A DNA stretch of 10,075 nucleotides, from contig CASDUM010000048.1 in the NCBI GenBank assembly GCA_949283985.1, forward strand, positions 1 through 10,075, read 5' to 3'. The notes below the pieces were generated by a model. That model ran no database searches. It saw only the letters and a program-made list of their open reading frames with translations, and was not told where the DNA came from. The translations under genes and the position numbers were made by a program. Shown in pieces: positions 1 through 8,380 of the stretch. Each line of letters opens with the position of its first letter. The stretch's first letter is position 1. This DNA is from an uncultured Mycoplasmataceae bacterium. Lineage in GTDB: Bacteria > Bacillota_I > Bacilli_A > Mycoplasmatales > Mycoplasmoidaceae.

Positions 1-140
1 CTAAAAATGAAATATTACTATTTGATTATTCAAATATAACTAATATAGAAAAAATTTATGAGTTTGAAATTTCATTAAAGAAGAAAATAAAAATTCTAGA
101 CAAAATTATAAATTTATTAATTGAAAAATATATAAATTAA
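1..140 (+). CDS. C-terminal end of a probable type I specificity subunit (HsdS), partial
   Basis: The frame is open from the window edge (codons begin at base 3) to a TAA at 138-140 and gives about 45 residues rich in Lys, Ile, Leu and Glu. The last 25 residues are helix-like, ending KILDKIINLLIEKYIN. This resembles the C-terminal coiled-coil spacer of HsdS proteins, which hold the two target-recognition domains apart and contact HsdM. The position supports the call: the next genes are hsdM and hsdR, and no specificity gene is otherwise visible. The gene runs opposite to hsdRM and meets hsdM tail to tail across a shared terminator. Only the tail is in the window, so any coiled-coil protein remains possible and HsdS is an inference. 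Confidence 0.5.
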   Translation, partial: KNEILLFDYSNITNIEKIYEFEISLKKKIKILDKIINLLIEKYIN

Positions 141-171
141 AAAATCAAGTTTACTATAACTTGATTTTTTT
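139..171. terminator. bidirectional rho-independent terminator between the partial + gene and hsdM
   Basis: A perfect inverted repeat, 139-151 (AAAAAATCAAGTT) with 158-170 (AACTTGATTTTTT), encloses a six-base loop. A run of T follows on the plus strand, and the matching A run gives a T run on the minus strand. It lies between two convergent genes, and the hsdM stop codon (154-156) is in the loop, so it can end both transcripts. Confidence 0.8.
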
Positions 172-1683
172 AATATCTTCAATTACATCTTTTTCAATTT
201 CTTTTGATTCTTCCATTAATTTTATTAGTTCAGAAATAGATTCATTTAAATCTTTTTGAATTTCTTCATCACTTCTTTTATCTTTTTCTTCTAATTCAAT
301 ATATCTTCCTGGAGAAAGTAAGAAATCATTATTTTCCAATTCTTCTAATGAAACCGATTTAGCTAAACCTTTAATATTGATACTTTCTCCATTTTGAAAT
401 TTATCGAAAATTTCTTTTAATTTATGTAATTCTTCATCTAATATTTCTTTATTCTTTTTAGAACCTTCAATTAAATTACCCATATTTTGGGCATTAATCA
501 TTAAAATATCTTTTGTTTTTTTGTTGTTGTCAAAGAATCAAATACAAGCAGGAATGCCTGTTGTAAAAAATAGTTTATCAGGTAAAGATACAATACATGA
601 AATTTTATTATCCTTTATTATTTTTTCTCTAATTTTATCTTCTCCACCTTGTGTAGAAGTTAATGAACCATTAGCTAGAACAACACCGGCTTTTCCATTT
701 GATGACATCTTATACAAAATGTGTTGAATTCAAGCATAATTTCCGTTACTACTTGGAGGTAATCCATAAACTCATCTAGGATCATCATTTAATGATTCGA
801 CTCAATATTTTTTTAAATTGAATGGAGGATTTGCCATTATATAATCAAACACTTTCCCTTTATGTTGATCATTTGTAAATGTGTCACCAGAGCGTTCACC
901 TAAAGCGCCTTCATTATTTCCAAATTCATCTAAATTAAATATATTTAATCCATTTAATAATAGATTTAACTTTGCAAGTTTTCAAGTCGTTAATTTATAT
1001 TCTTGACCATAAACAGTTATGTTATTTACATTACCATGTATTTCATCTAAATGTTGCTTAGCTTGAACTAACATTCCCGCAGTACCACAACATGGGTCAT
1101 ATATTTTTCCTTTTTTAGGTTCAAGAAAAAGTGTAATTAATTTAACTATTGATTTAGGTGTATAAAACTCTCCTCCTTTTTGCCCTCTTTTTAAAAAGAA
1201 ATTACCTAAGAAATATTCATATATTCTTCCTAAAATATCTTCTCCATGTTCACTTAAATTTTCTGATTGGAATATTTTAACAACTTCACCTAATTTAGTC
1301 TTATCTATTTCCTCTTTATTATAAGAAGCTGTAAAAACACCTTTTAACTCTTCGTTCACAATTCCTAATTCAGTTACAGCATCATCAAGAGCAACACCTA
1401 TTTCACTAGTTCCAACTTTTGATAAGATATAAGACCATTTAGCTTTTTCAGGGACAACAAAAGCATTTCTAGCTCTTAAATCTATATAATCAATATTTTC
1501 TTCTTTTCATCCTTCTGAGACCATTTGCTTTACTACATTTTCATTTTTATCATTTATAAATTTTATTGTAAGAACCCCTAAAACAACATGCATATAATCT
1601 TCTGCAGAAAGATTACCTCTCAATGTGTCAGCAGCTTCTCATAATTTTGTCTCTAAATCTTTAATTGTAATTTTTTTATCCAT
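154..1683 (-). CDS. hsdM: type I restriction-modification DNA methyltransferase subunit HsdM
   Basis: This is the 509-aa methyltransferase subunit of a type I system. It transfers a methyl group from S-adenosylmethionine to adenine N6 in the target site, in a complex with HsdS (and with HsdR for restriction). The order of parts is typical: an N-terminal helical HsdM domain (about 1-150), then GGEFYTP at about 170-176, the SAM-binding motif I DPCCGTAG at about 196-203, and catalytic motif IV NPPF at about 285-288. A Lys/Glu-rich C-terminal helix follows. The length matches the family. At least seven Trp codons are TGA, so the gene is only continuous under code 4. The start ATG at 1683 lies two bases past the hsdR stop, with AGAGG inside the end of hsdR as ribosome binding site, so the two are co-transcribed. 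It stops at TAG in the loop of the terminator hairpin. No frameshift is seen. Confidence 0.95.
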
Positions 1684-1685
1684 AA

Positions 1686-4600
1686 TTAAATATCCTCTTC
1701 ATCACTAAAATAATCTTTATTCTTTTTTATTGTATTATCTATTTCGTTCATCATCACACCAAGTATTTCCATACATTCTTTTGGTGGATAATTATATTTA
1801 TTTCCTAATAACCCTTTTATGTTACTATTCACTTTGTTTCTTACAGTAGTGTTATTTCATCATTGTGGAGTATAATCTTTTTTTATTATGTCCATAATAT
1901 CAAATGTTATAGCTTTTAAAGTTTCAGAGTTGTAATTCATCATTTTAAATCTATCATCAGCTAGTATTGAATAAAATGCTTGAACGGTTTCATCTCCAAC
2001 TGAATTTAACATTTCTTTACTTTCCGTTATTAATTTTGCCATCTTAATTAACTCAGATAAAAATTCATTTGCATTTTTATCTTTTTCATATTTAGCAACT
2101 AAATTTATTAAATCATCAGAAAGTTTTTTTGATTTTAATGGACTAACTTTAGCTAGTTCATTAATTTGATTCTTCATTTCATTTTCTATCGTTTTAATTT
2201 TTATTAAAGAAATTTTATTTGTTATTTCTAATTGCTTCATTTCTTTTTCTATTAATGATGAAACATAAGCAAGATCTCTTCTTCCTTCTAATGAAATTGT
2301 ACTTACTTCAACACCACCAGTTTTAATAACTTCATCCATTTTTAATTTTAATTTATTTAACATCTCTTGGACATCAATAGCTTCTTCAACACTTTGATTT
2401 CTAATAAAGCTCTTTAACAATAAATAGAATTGTGCTTCTAATTTATTTTCTTTTGATAATTTCTTAGATTGTGAACATAATTTAAATCATCTTGAAACTT
2501 TTGAAACCATTCTGAAAAATTTGTCTTTTTCATCATGGTTCATCATTATTTGAATTCCCTCAATAAGAACATCGTATTTTTTATTATTATCTGATTCGCA
2601 TCATCTTTTAACGATATCAGTATTAGTAAAAAACATTTTATTTATTTCTAAACACTTATCAATCATAGCTTTAACAACTTCATCTATATCAAAAGATTTA
2701 ACTTGATTATCTGAATATTGTTTTAAAGCTTCTGATATATGTTTTCATATTCCTATATAGTCAACAACTAGACCATCTTGTTTTATTTTTTCTCCAGATG
2801 AATATGTTCTGTTAACTCTTGCTATAGTTTGCATTAAATTATGTCATTTAATAATTTTGAAAATATAAATTGTATCTAAATCAGGCACGTCAAAACCCGT
2901 CAGTCACATATCTACTACAATTGCAATTTTTGTTTTTGAATTATCTTTTTTAAAATCTATTGTTATTTCTCTTTTTTCATCATCTGTTGGAATTGCTTTT
3001 GTTAATTCTTCTGAATCTTTATTTGATCTAGTAACAATTAATTTTATTTCATCAAAAGCTTCAGGTCTTTGTTTAATCATTTCCTTATATATTTCAAATG
3101 CTATATATCTATTGAAAGCAACAAACATCGCTTTTCCGTTTAATGAATTTTTTCTAATATCATAATGGTTTCAAAAATCTGCAACAATGGTTCTTATAAC
3201 ATCTTTATCCATTAATAAATTATATATATTAACTAATTTCTTTTTAATAAATTCATATCTAGATGCATCTACATAATTAGAACCAGTTGGTGTATTTTCT
3301 TGTTCATATAATTCATCGATTTCTTGTAATTTAACTTTATCTAAAATTATTTCTATCTGTCTTTTTTCATAATGAATAGGAACTGTTGAACCATCAAGTA
3401 CAGCTTGATTCATTGTATATTTATCTATGTAATCACCAAAAATATTTGTTGTTCTTCTATCTCCCATTAATGGTGTTCCTGTGAATCCGACAAATATAGC
3501 ATTAGGAAATGCATATCTTATATATTTTGCATACCCTTCTTTTTCTATAACCTCATGAGTTTTCTTACCTACCTCAAACACTGTTTCAATATTGTTATGT
3601 GATCTATGTGCTTCATCAGCAATAATAATCACATTGTCTTTTAATGACAATGGTTCTTCTGATTCTGTAAATTTTTGGATAGTTGTCATATATATTCCAA
3701 AATCATCGTCATCAGAAAGAGTTTCTTTTAAGTCAGATCTTGATTCTATATTTTTTGGTTGAGTAAATAAATATGTATTTGATGCTTCGCAAAACCTTTT
3801 ATACAATTGATCATCTAATTCATTTCTATCTGTAACAAAAACTAATTTGTAATTTTTATCCTTAAAATACGATTTTATTCTTGCGGCTAAAAATAGCATT
3901 GTAACAGACTTACCAGAACCTTGTGTATGTCATACAACACCACCCATTCCATTTTTAGCTTTTTCAATTGATAAAATAGCTTTTTCAACCGCATAATATT
4001 GGTGGTATGCAGGAACATATTTTATATATGAATTATTTGAATTTGCAAAGAAAATATAATTTTTTATTAAATTCAATATTACATTTTTACTTAATATCCC
4101 AACTATATTTTTCTTATAGTTATTAACTGAATTTTCATCATCATATTCTAAATCTTGTTCAATTTCAGAATTAATATTCTCTTTTTTTCATGAATATCAA
4201 TGATTAAACCCTGAATTAGCCGAACCATATCTAGTAACCACTGAATTTGATACAATTGAAAATATATTTCAATACATTAAATTAACATTGGATTTATTAT
4301 AATTACAAACTTGTTTGTATGCATCTTCTAATGTTTCATTAGCTTCCGGAGCTTTTAATTCAATAATAGATAATGGAAGACCATTTATGTAGATAATAAT
4401 ATCAGGTCTTATAGTTTTAGAATGTAGAGTTATATTCAATTGTCTAGTATACTCAAATGAATTATTTTCTATATTTTCACAATCAATTAATTTAACTTGT
4501 AAAGTTCTATCATCTATTGATTTTATACAAACTGGAATACCATCTTTAAGTCATGTAATTGTTTTGTAATTGCCTTCAATTTCATCAAAATTATTTTTTC

Positions 4601-4802
4601 TAATTAAATTTAGAGCTTCATTTATGTATTCTAGTCTTATATTTTTATTTATAGAAATCATTTTTTCTTTTAATAATTTGTAATCAATTATATTTGATTC
4701 AAAATTATTTTGAAATGAATCATCTTTTTTACTATATCCAATATTATCTAATGTATAAGAAAATCAATTTTCTACAATTTCTTCTTTTATTATTAATGAC
4801 AT
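1686..4802 (-). CDS. hsdR: type I restriction endonuclease subunit HsdR
   Basis: This is the 1038-aa restriction and translocation subunit of a type I system. It acts with HsdM and HsdS, pulls unmethylated DNA by ATP hydrolysis and cuts it far from the target. An N-terminal PD-(D/E)xK nuclease domain shows RPDIIIY (Asp about 134) and IIELKAP (Glu 148, Lys 150). A two-lobed SF2 helicase core follows: Walker A TQGSGKS (about 293-299), DEAH (about 396-399), TGTP (about 441-444), LTGFDVP (about 634-640) and the arginine-finger motif QTIARVNR (about 658-665). A helical C-terminal region of some 370 residues probably docks to HsdM. Length and motif order are normal and all key residues are present, so it looks active. 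In-frame TGA codons are read as Trp, including the one just before LTGFDVP. The start ATG at 4802 has a weak GAG binding site and a promoter just upstream. hsdM follows after two bases. Confidence 0.96.
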
Positions 4803-4821
4803 AAAAAACTCTAATGTTTTA

Positions 4822-4850
4822 ATTATATATTATTAATCTGGTGTGATGAA
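4822..4850 (-). promoter_or_regulatory. probable sigma-70-type promoter for hsdR-hsdM
   Basis: Read on the minus strand there is a perfect TATAAT at 4827-4822, and 17 bases upstream a partial -35 (TTCATC, 4850-4845). Transcription would begin about 12 bases before the hsdR ATG, giving a very short leader. The -35 matches the consensus at only three of six positions. It sits in the gap between the terminator of the upstream gene and hsdR. Confidence 0.5.
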
Positions 4851-4853
4851 TAT

Positions 4854-4895
4854 AAAAAAATATTTCTTAAAACATTTAGTTCATTAAGAAATATT
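4854..4895 (-). terminator. rho-independent terminator of the GIY-YIG gene
   Basis: A perfect 12-bp stem, AATATTTCTTAA (4859-4870) with TTAAGAAATATT (4884-4895), has a 13-base loop. On the minus strand it is followed by a run of seven T (4860-4854). It lies just past the GIY-YIG stop codon (4902-4904) and ahead of the hsdR promoter, insulating the two units. Confidence 0.8.
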
Positions 4896-4901
4896 CTTTT
4901 A

Positions 4902-5375
4902 TTAATAGTATTTTCCTATGCCTTTGTTTTTATTATAATCCTTAGTAAATCCTTCGAATTTTTTTATTAAGTGTTTTTCTGTTATATTAAGTTCAGATTC
5001 ACTACATTTAAGAATTATAATAGTAAATTCATTACCATACTTATAATCAGCATAAACATCTCCATTGCCTTTAGCATTTAAGTGTTGATTAACTCTTCTT
5101 AAAACATGTTTTGGCCGACCAATATAATTCATTCCTTTAGTTCTATTAAAAAATACGTAACATCTGGAAGTGTCTACTGAACTTATACTTACTTAATTTT
5201 TCTTTAATGATCCATGCATATCTATAAATGATTTCGGTGTAAATTCTTCTTTCAAATTTAATTTTTGTAATGAATTATTTTTAGCTTTTGATTTCTTCAT
5301 ATTTGTTCAAACAATCATAAAAGCACAAAATAAAATTCCAAAAAGACATATAAATATTATTGTGATAATCATCAT
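4902..5375 (-). pseudogene. GIY-YIG nuclease family protein, interrupted by an in-frame TAA
   Basis: Read through one stop, this is a 157-codon gene for a small GIY-YIG nuclease with an N-terminal membrane anchor. The first part (ATG 5375 or 5372, with AGAGG just upstream) gives about 60 residues: one membrane helix (about 3-24), a Lys-rich stretch, then SFIDMHGSLKKN and TAA at 5193-5195. The same frame continues past the stop with SSVDTSRCYVFFNRTKG and runs into MNYIGRP, RRVNQH, GNGDVYADYKYGN and TEKHLIKKF. CYV stands at the usual GIY position, YIG is intact, and Arg, His and the C-terminal Glu are present. There is no ATG, GTG or TTG between the TAA and the ATG at 5132, and that ATG falls inside the conserved motif. 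A single base change (for example AAA to TAA) would explain the break. Alternatives are two separate genes with a non-ATG start for the second, or stop readthrough. Family proteins of this type have no established role known to me. Confidence 0.7.
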
Positions 5376-5413
5376 CCTCTCATAACAATAATATTATTAT
5401 CTAATTAAACTGA

Positions 5414-5442
5414 AAAATATTATGGTAATATATTTATGTAAA
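5414..5442 (-). promoter_or_regulatory. probable promoter of the GIY-YIG gene
   Basis: On the minus strand a TTTACA -35 (5442-5437; five of six consensus bases) is followed after exactly 17 bases by TATTTT (5419-5414; five of six). Transcription would begin near 5407, about 32 bases before the ATG at 5375, with the AGAGG ribosome binding site in that leader. Confidence 0.5.
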
Positions 5443-5561
5443 GGTAATTTTTACCCATAAGAACACGCGGTTATCGCCGGACTATTGTTTCTAGGCTATA
5501 GCATTTATTATTTAAAAAACAAAACATAGCTAATAATTATTATGTTCGCTGTGTTTTTTTT
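5443..5561 (+). ncRNA. candidate structured small RNA or leader RNA ending at a terminator
   Basis: No open frame fits this stretch. It holds a small hairpin (GGTAA/TTACC, 5444-5456), then the only GC-rich segment nearby (ACGCGGTTATCGCCGGAC, about 5465-5482), then a GCTATAGC palindrome (5495-5502), and it ends in a strong hairpin with an eight-base T run. In a genome this AT-rich, GC-rich islands outside genes usually mark structured RNA. GCTAT at 5495 could also pair with ATAGC at 5526-5530, which is the left arm of the terminator, so a switch between two folds is conceivable. I do not recognise the family, and no convincing plus-strand promoter is visible (a TAATAT at 5426 has only a weak -35). 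The 5' end is a guess. Confidence 0.35.
5521..5561. terminator. strong rho-independent terminator, possibly bidirectional
   Basis: AAAACATAGC (5521-5530) pairs with GCTGTGTTTT (5548-5557) over ten base pairs, one of them G-U. The loop contains the palindrome TAATAATTATTA. Eight T follow on the plus strand (5554-5561). An A run at 5514-5519 would also give a T run on the minus strand. No protein gene ends just upstream on the plus strand, which is the main reason to suspect an RNA gene there. Confidence 0.7.
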
Positions 5562-5594
5562 CATTATCATTTCCCAAACTAACGGTAATTAGTT

Positions 5595-5753
5595 ATGCCT
5601 TTTTTATTCCTTATATGGTTTGTGTTACTTTTTAATACTTGAAATATAATGAAAACACTATATATAAGATTATTTATCTCATTTGGTTTATGGAAGTTAT
5701 TAAATGAATTTATTCAACTAAAAAATCATAATTTGACTTTCTCGAAATTTTAA
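5595..5753 (+). CDS. small membrane ORF carrying repeat copy A (fragment or doubtful gene)
   Basis: ATG at 5595 opens a 52-codon frame to TAA at 5751-5753, with one TGA read as Trp. It begins MPFLFLIWFVLLFNTW, one hydrophobic helix, followed by a short mixed tail. There is no ribosome binding site before this ATG, nor before the in-frame ATG at 5649. Most of the first half is the 69-bp repeat shared with the right end of the window, where the same frame is also open. It may be the broken 5' end of a paralogue of the gene that begins near 9979. Equally, the repeat may be a promoter element (it contains TATAAT at 5645-5650) and the frame accidental. I cannot name a family. Confidence 0.3.
5599..5667 (+). 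repeat. 69-bp direct repeat, copy A
   Basis: This matches 10007-10075 at 67 of 69 positions; the differences are at 5610 (C against A) and 5626 (T against C). The match is cut by the window end at copy B, so the true repeat may be longer. Both copies begin shortly after a terminator hairpin. Each includes TATAAT (5645-5650 here) with poor -35 candidates (GTGTTA at a 17-base spacing, or TTGTGT at 19), so it may carry a promoter. Confidence 0.9.
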
Positions 5754-5782
5754 ACACGTTTGAAAATAATTTAAAATGTTCG

Positions 5783-6001
5783 CTAATTTTTTCTTTTATA
5801 TCTTCAACTTTTTTTAAAATTTTCTTGACTTGCAACACAAAATAAAGATTTTAATTTTAAAGGTAAAATTGAATCAAATAGTCCTTCATAGAATGAGACT
5901 TCATCATTTTTAAAACATGTATTTATTAATTTTTTTGTTTTTTCTGGATTTAATTCATAATAGTTTGTATGAGAAGAGAAAAGATTTAGAGTTATAATCA
6001 T
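5783..6001 (-). CDS. hypothetical 72-aa protein or gene remnant
   Basis: ATG at 6001 to TAG at 5783-5785 gives 72 residues, with one TGA read as Trp near the C-terminus. The protein is mixed in composition (NYYELNPEKTKKLI, then a central region rich in Leu, Phe and Ser) and is not low-complexity, which is mildly in favour of it being real. It has no membrane helix. Against it: only a weak AAAGA precedes the start, the next gene begins 33 bases away on the other strand, and the open frame runs on upstream of the ATG (APFIWSVKNN), so this could be the 3' end of a gene cut by the neighbouring operon. I recognise no family. Confidence 0.35.
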
Positions 6002-6030
6002 ATTGTTCTTTACTGATCATATAAAAGGAG
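5993..6030 (+). promoter_or_regulatory. possible -10 box and strong ribosome binding site ahead of the membrane-protein operon
   Basis: A perfect TATAAT lies at 5993-5998, about 36 bases before the ATG at 6035, but there is no good -35 at 16-18 bases. The element in repeat copy A (TATAAT at 5645-5650), with a leader of about 380 bases, is the competing promoter. AAAAGGAG at 6023-6030, four bases before ATG, is a strong ribosome binding site and fixes the start of the first gene. Confidence 0.35.
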
Positions 6031-6034
6031 CAAT

Positions 6035-6937
6035 ATGATTGGAATATATATTGCAATAATTTCTACATTTTCAATGTGCTTGCTAATTTTTTCAAATAAA
6101 TTCTTTATAAAAATTTATAGAAACTATTGATTTTTATTTTGTATATCAATTATTTATTTAGTATATATTTCTATTTTTAGAGTTAGTAGAAATTGAATAG
6201 ATTACTTTGAAATGGTTAAAAATCTTGATTATAATAAAATTTTTGAGCCTTATTATTATTCATATTTAACTAGCAAAATTTTTATGCTTGATTTATGCCC
6301 TATAGTTTCAATTATATTACCCATTTCTATTATTGTAGATAAATCAAGAAATACATCAAAAGTTATTTCTTTATTTTCTTTTTTCGGAGGTTTTTTTACA
6401 ATTTTTTTTGGAATGACTCAAATAAAAGAAATATCAATTCCATTCTGAAAATTCATTTTCATTGGAGATAACAATTATACGATGTTTATGTACCACTATA
6501 TAATGATGCTCTTATCATTAATTATATTAATAAATTCTAAAAAATTTACTAAATGAAGCTTTGTTGGATCTGTTTTATTTATAACAATTTTTATAATATA
6601 TGTTTTAATTGTTTCATCTATATTTTCTATAGAAACAAATACAACAGGTTTAAAGGAAGGGGATTGATATTCACCATATGATAAAAGTGTTTATTGGTAT
6701 TGTGAATATGGAAAATTAGCAGAATTAACAAAATTATCATATATTGGTAATGTTATATTTTGATATTCAATATGAACAATTTGTATTATTCTAGAAATTA
6801 TTATCAAAAATGTTGCAACAAAATCTAACGAGTTATCAACATATAAATTATGATGAAAAAAATTATGAAGAATTGATTTGTATTTAAATAATTTAAGTAA
6901 TATAATGTTTTCAAATGACAAAATAATTTATATATAA
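6035..6937 (+). CDS. multi-pass membrane protein, YwaF/DUF5378-like
   Basis: This 300-aa protein has about seven membrane helices, near residues 2-21, 31-50, 83-101, 110-128, 150-167, 174-198 and 237-257. Its Lys- and Trp-rich C-terminal tail (YKLWWKKLW) is presumably cytoplasmic. MLDLCPIVSIILP in helix 3, a Gly-rich SFFGGFF in helix 4 and MYHYIMM in helix 5 recall the YwaF/TMEM164 group, in which Cys-Pro and His sit at like positions. That match is from memory and only moderate. No transport ATPase or enzyme motif is seen. The start is set by AAAAGGAG four bases upstream. Many Trp codons are TGA. It is the first gene of the operon, and the binding site of the next gene overlaps its stop. Function unknown. 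Confidence 0.85.
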
Positions 6938-6946
6938 GGAGAGAAT

Positions 6947-7564
6947 ATGAAAAAAAGTAATAAAAAAATTATATGTGCAATTTCACTATTCATTTCAACT
7001 GTTTTAATTACATCTTCTACATTGTCGTTTGCTTTGCTTAGAAAAAATGATACTGTTGTAAAAAGAATTGTAAAAATGGGAGAGATAGAGTTTGATGATA
7101 ATGGTAAAATTATATTTCCAACACTATTCGACGAAGAAAATCCGTCTGGAAATTATGAAAATAAAATTATAAATGTTTCTGATTGTTCTATTCCTGATAA
7201 TGTTAAAAAATCGAATTTTTATAATAATGAATTACAAAAAATTAATGAAACTGCTAAAAAAAATATTTTTGATTCATTAGATAAAGAAGTATTAAAAAAA
7301 GAAATTAAGATTTCCAATGAATATCAAATGTTTTTGTTAAATATTATTCCAAATATAGATATTAAAGAGGGCGAAGAAATAAGTTGTGAGAATTTAGTTA
7401 ATAAAATATGAGAGCAATCTGAAAAAAATTCTCAAGAAAATATAATTAGTCCAGAACAATGTGTTAAATTAACGTCATTATTTGGTGTAAATTTAAATAA
7501 AGTGTACAATAATCAATGGAAGGAAAATGAAGGAACTATTTATAGTTTGGGAGGGCGGAGGTAG
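6947..7564 (+). CDS. secreted or membrane-anchored protein of unknown function, possibly the first part of a frameshifted gene
   Basis: This 205-aa protein opens with a basic N-terminus (MKKSNKK) and a hydrophobic segment (about 8-30, ending LSFALL). That is a signal peptide or anchor without a lipobox cysteine. The rest is hydrophilic, rich in Asn, Lys and Glu, with probable helices around NNELQKINETAKKN, and would lie outside the cell. AAGGAGAG (6936-6943) overlaps the stop of the preceding gene and sets the start. One in-frame TGA (7409) is Trp. The end is suspicious: the frame closes with SLGGRR and TAG at 7562, while the overlapping frame continues as GGGRPGINVPP. One base fewer in the G-rich tract before 7560 would join the two into about 379 residues: signal anchor, outer domain, Gly-rich linker, membrane part. 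I recognise no family. Confidence 0.75.
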
Positions 7565-8087
7565 ACCTGGGATTAATGTTCCACCGGTTTCACCAATAGA
7601 AAATGATGGGACATTTTTATCAGAGCGTAATGCGCTTTCTCAAGATTTAGATGTTAGATTTTCATTAAATTTATCGTATAGCATAATAATGCCAACATTA
7701 ATATCAATTGAAGCATTTGCATCTTTTTTTTCATTTGGGTTAGCGATTGTGCCATTAATTGTTGACATCACATTTTGTGCATTAGAAATAACAAATTTAT
7801 GGCTTGAATACACTGAAACTAGCGATTTATTTTCAATTGCTTATGAATTGCAAACAAATGAAGGTTTTTTAACTAAAGAGGAATTCTTTAAAAGAAAAAA
7901 CGAAAATAAAAAATATTTAGATCTTTTTAATAAAAGAATGAAATTAATTTATTCCACAAAAAGAAATATATCAATTAGTTCCAAAATGGTATTTGGTAGC
8001 ATTTCGTTTTATGCAATGTCAATAAAGAGTATTATATCTGCATTGTATACAATATATAGTTTAAATATTTGAAATGAAATAAAATAA
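7527..8087 (+). CDS. membrane protein of unknown function overlapping the preceding gene in another frame
   Basis: This 186-aa frame starts at ATG 7527, 38 bases inside the preceding gene, and stops at TAA 8085-8087, two bases before the next ATG. The start has GGAAGGA only two bases upstream, closer than usual, so coupled translation or a frameshift from the gene before are both possible. After a Gly/Pro-rich stretch (GGGRPGINVPPVSP, residues 10-23) there is a long hydrophobic region (about 52-93). A charged middle with FKRKNENKK (121-129) follows, then a second hydrophobic segment (about 153-181). One TGA codes for Trp at residue 182. The long hydrophobic block and glycines give a vague likeness to pore-forming proteins, but I have no family match and do not claim it. 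Confidence 0.7.
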
Positions 8088-8089
8088 CT

Positions 8090-8380
8090 ATGAATATTAA
8101 ATTCTTTAAAATTATACTTTCAATAGCACCAGTTATTGCTATTTTTGGGATTTCTATATATGGTTCAATAACATCTACAAAACAATTTTCCCAATATAAA
8201 TCGATAAGAAAATATCAAGATTTATACAATGACATTTCAAAATATTCAAGAACACGAAGTAAAACTAGCAACATATACACTCTTTTTAATAATGATTTAA
8301 ATATTTTATGAGGAGATATTTTAACTATTAATAGTTACAATAATGGCGTTTCTAAATATAAAAAAATAGCAATATATTAA
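8090..8380 (+). CDS. N-terminal part of a two-helix membrane protein broken by a frameshift at an A7 tract
   Basis: ATG at 8090 follows the previous stop by two bases and has no binding site of its own, so translation is probably coupled. The 96-residue frame has one membrane helix (about 5-26, IILSIAPVIAIFGISIYG) and then a polar stretch rich in Tyr, Ser and Lys. At the A7 run 8360-8366 it leaves the coding track, adds five residues (IAIY after KK) and stops at TAA 8378-8380. With one more A the reading would pass smoothly into the frame open from 8362 to 8667. One TGA is Trp. Read together, the two parts make about 193 residues with a helix at each end and a polar middle outside the membrane. 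The family is unknown. Confidence 0.65.

Noticed and set aside
521..727. Plus-strand open frame of 68 codons
   Set aside because: It lies wholly inside hsdM on the opposite strand, over the conserved C-terminal half of the methyltransferase; it is a shadow.
154..4802. Many apparent stop codons (TGA) breaking hsdM and hsdR into pieces
   Set aside because: Each falls where Trp fits and the frame stays the same across all of them, so this is genetic code 4, not pseudogene decay.
5455..5485. Resemblance of the minus strand here (GGCGATAACCGCG) to pieces of T-box antiterminators and fluoride riboswitches
   Set aside because: Only a few bases match. The T-box UGGN acceptor contact is absent, and so is the second helix and pairing pattern of the fluoride motif.
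5577..5605. AACTAA/TTAGTT hairpin followed by six T as a second terminator
   Set aside because: The stem is only six weak pairs and five bases separate it from the T run; a stronger terminator lies just upstream.
6691..6921. Minus-strand open frame inside the YwaF-like gene
   Set aside because: It is opposite a well-supported gene that has a strong start and continuous TGA-Trp reading; no signal of its own.
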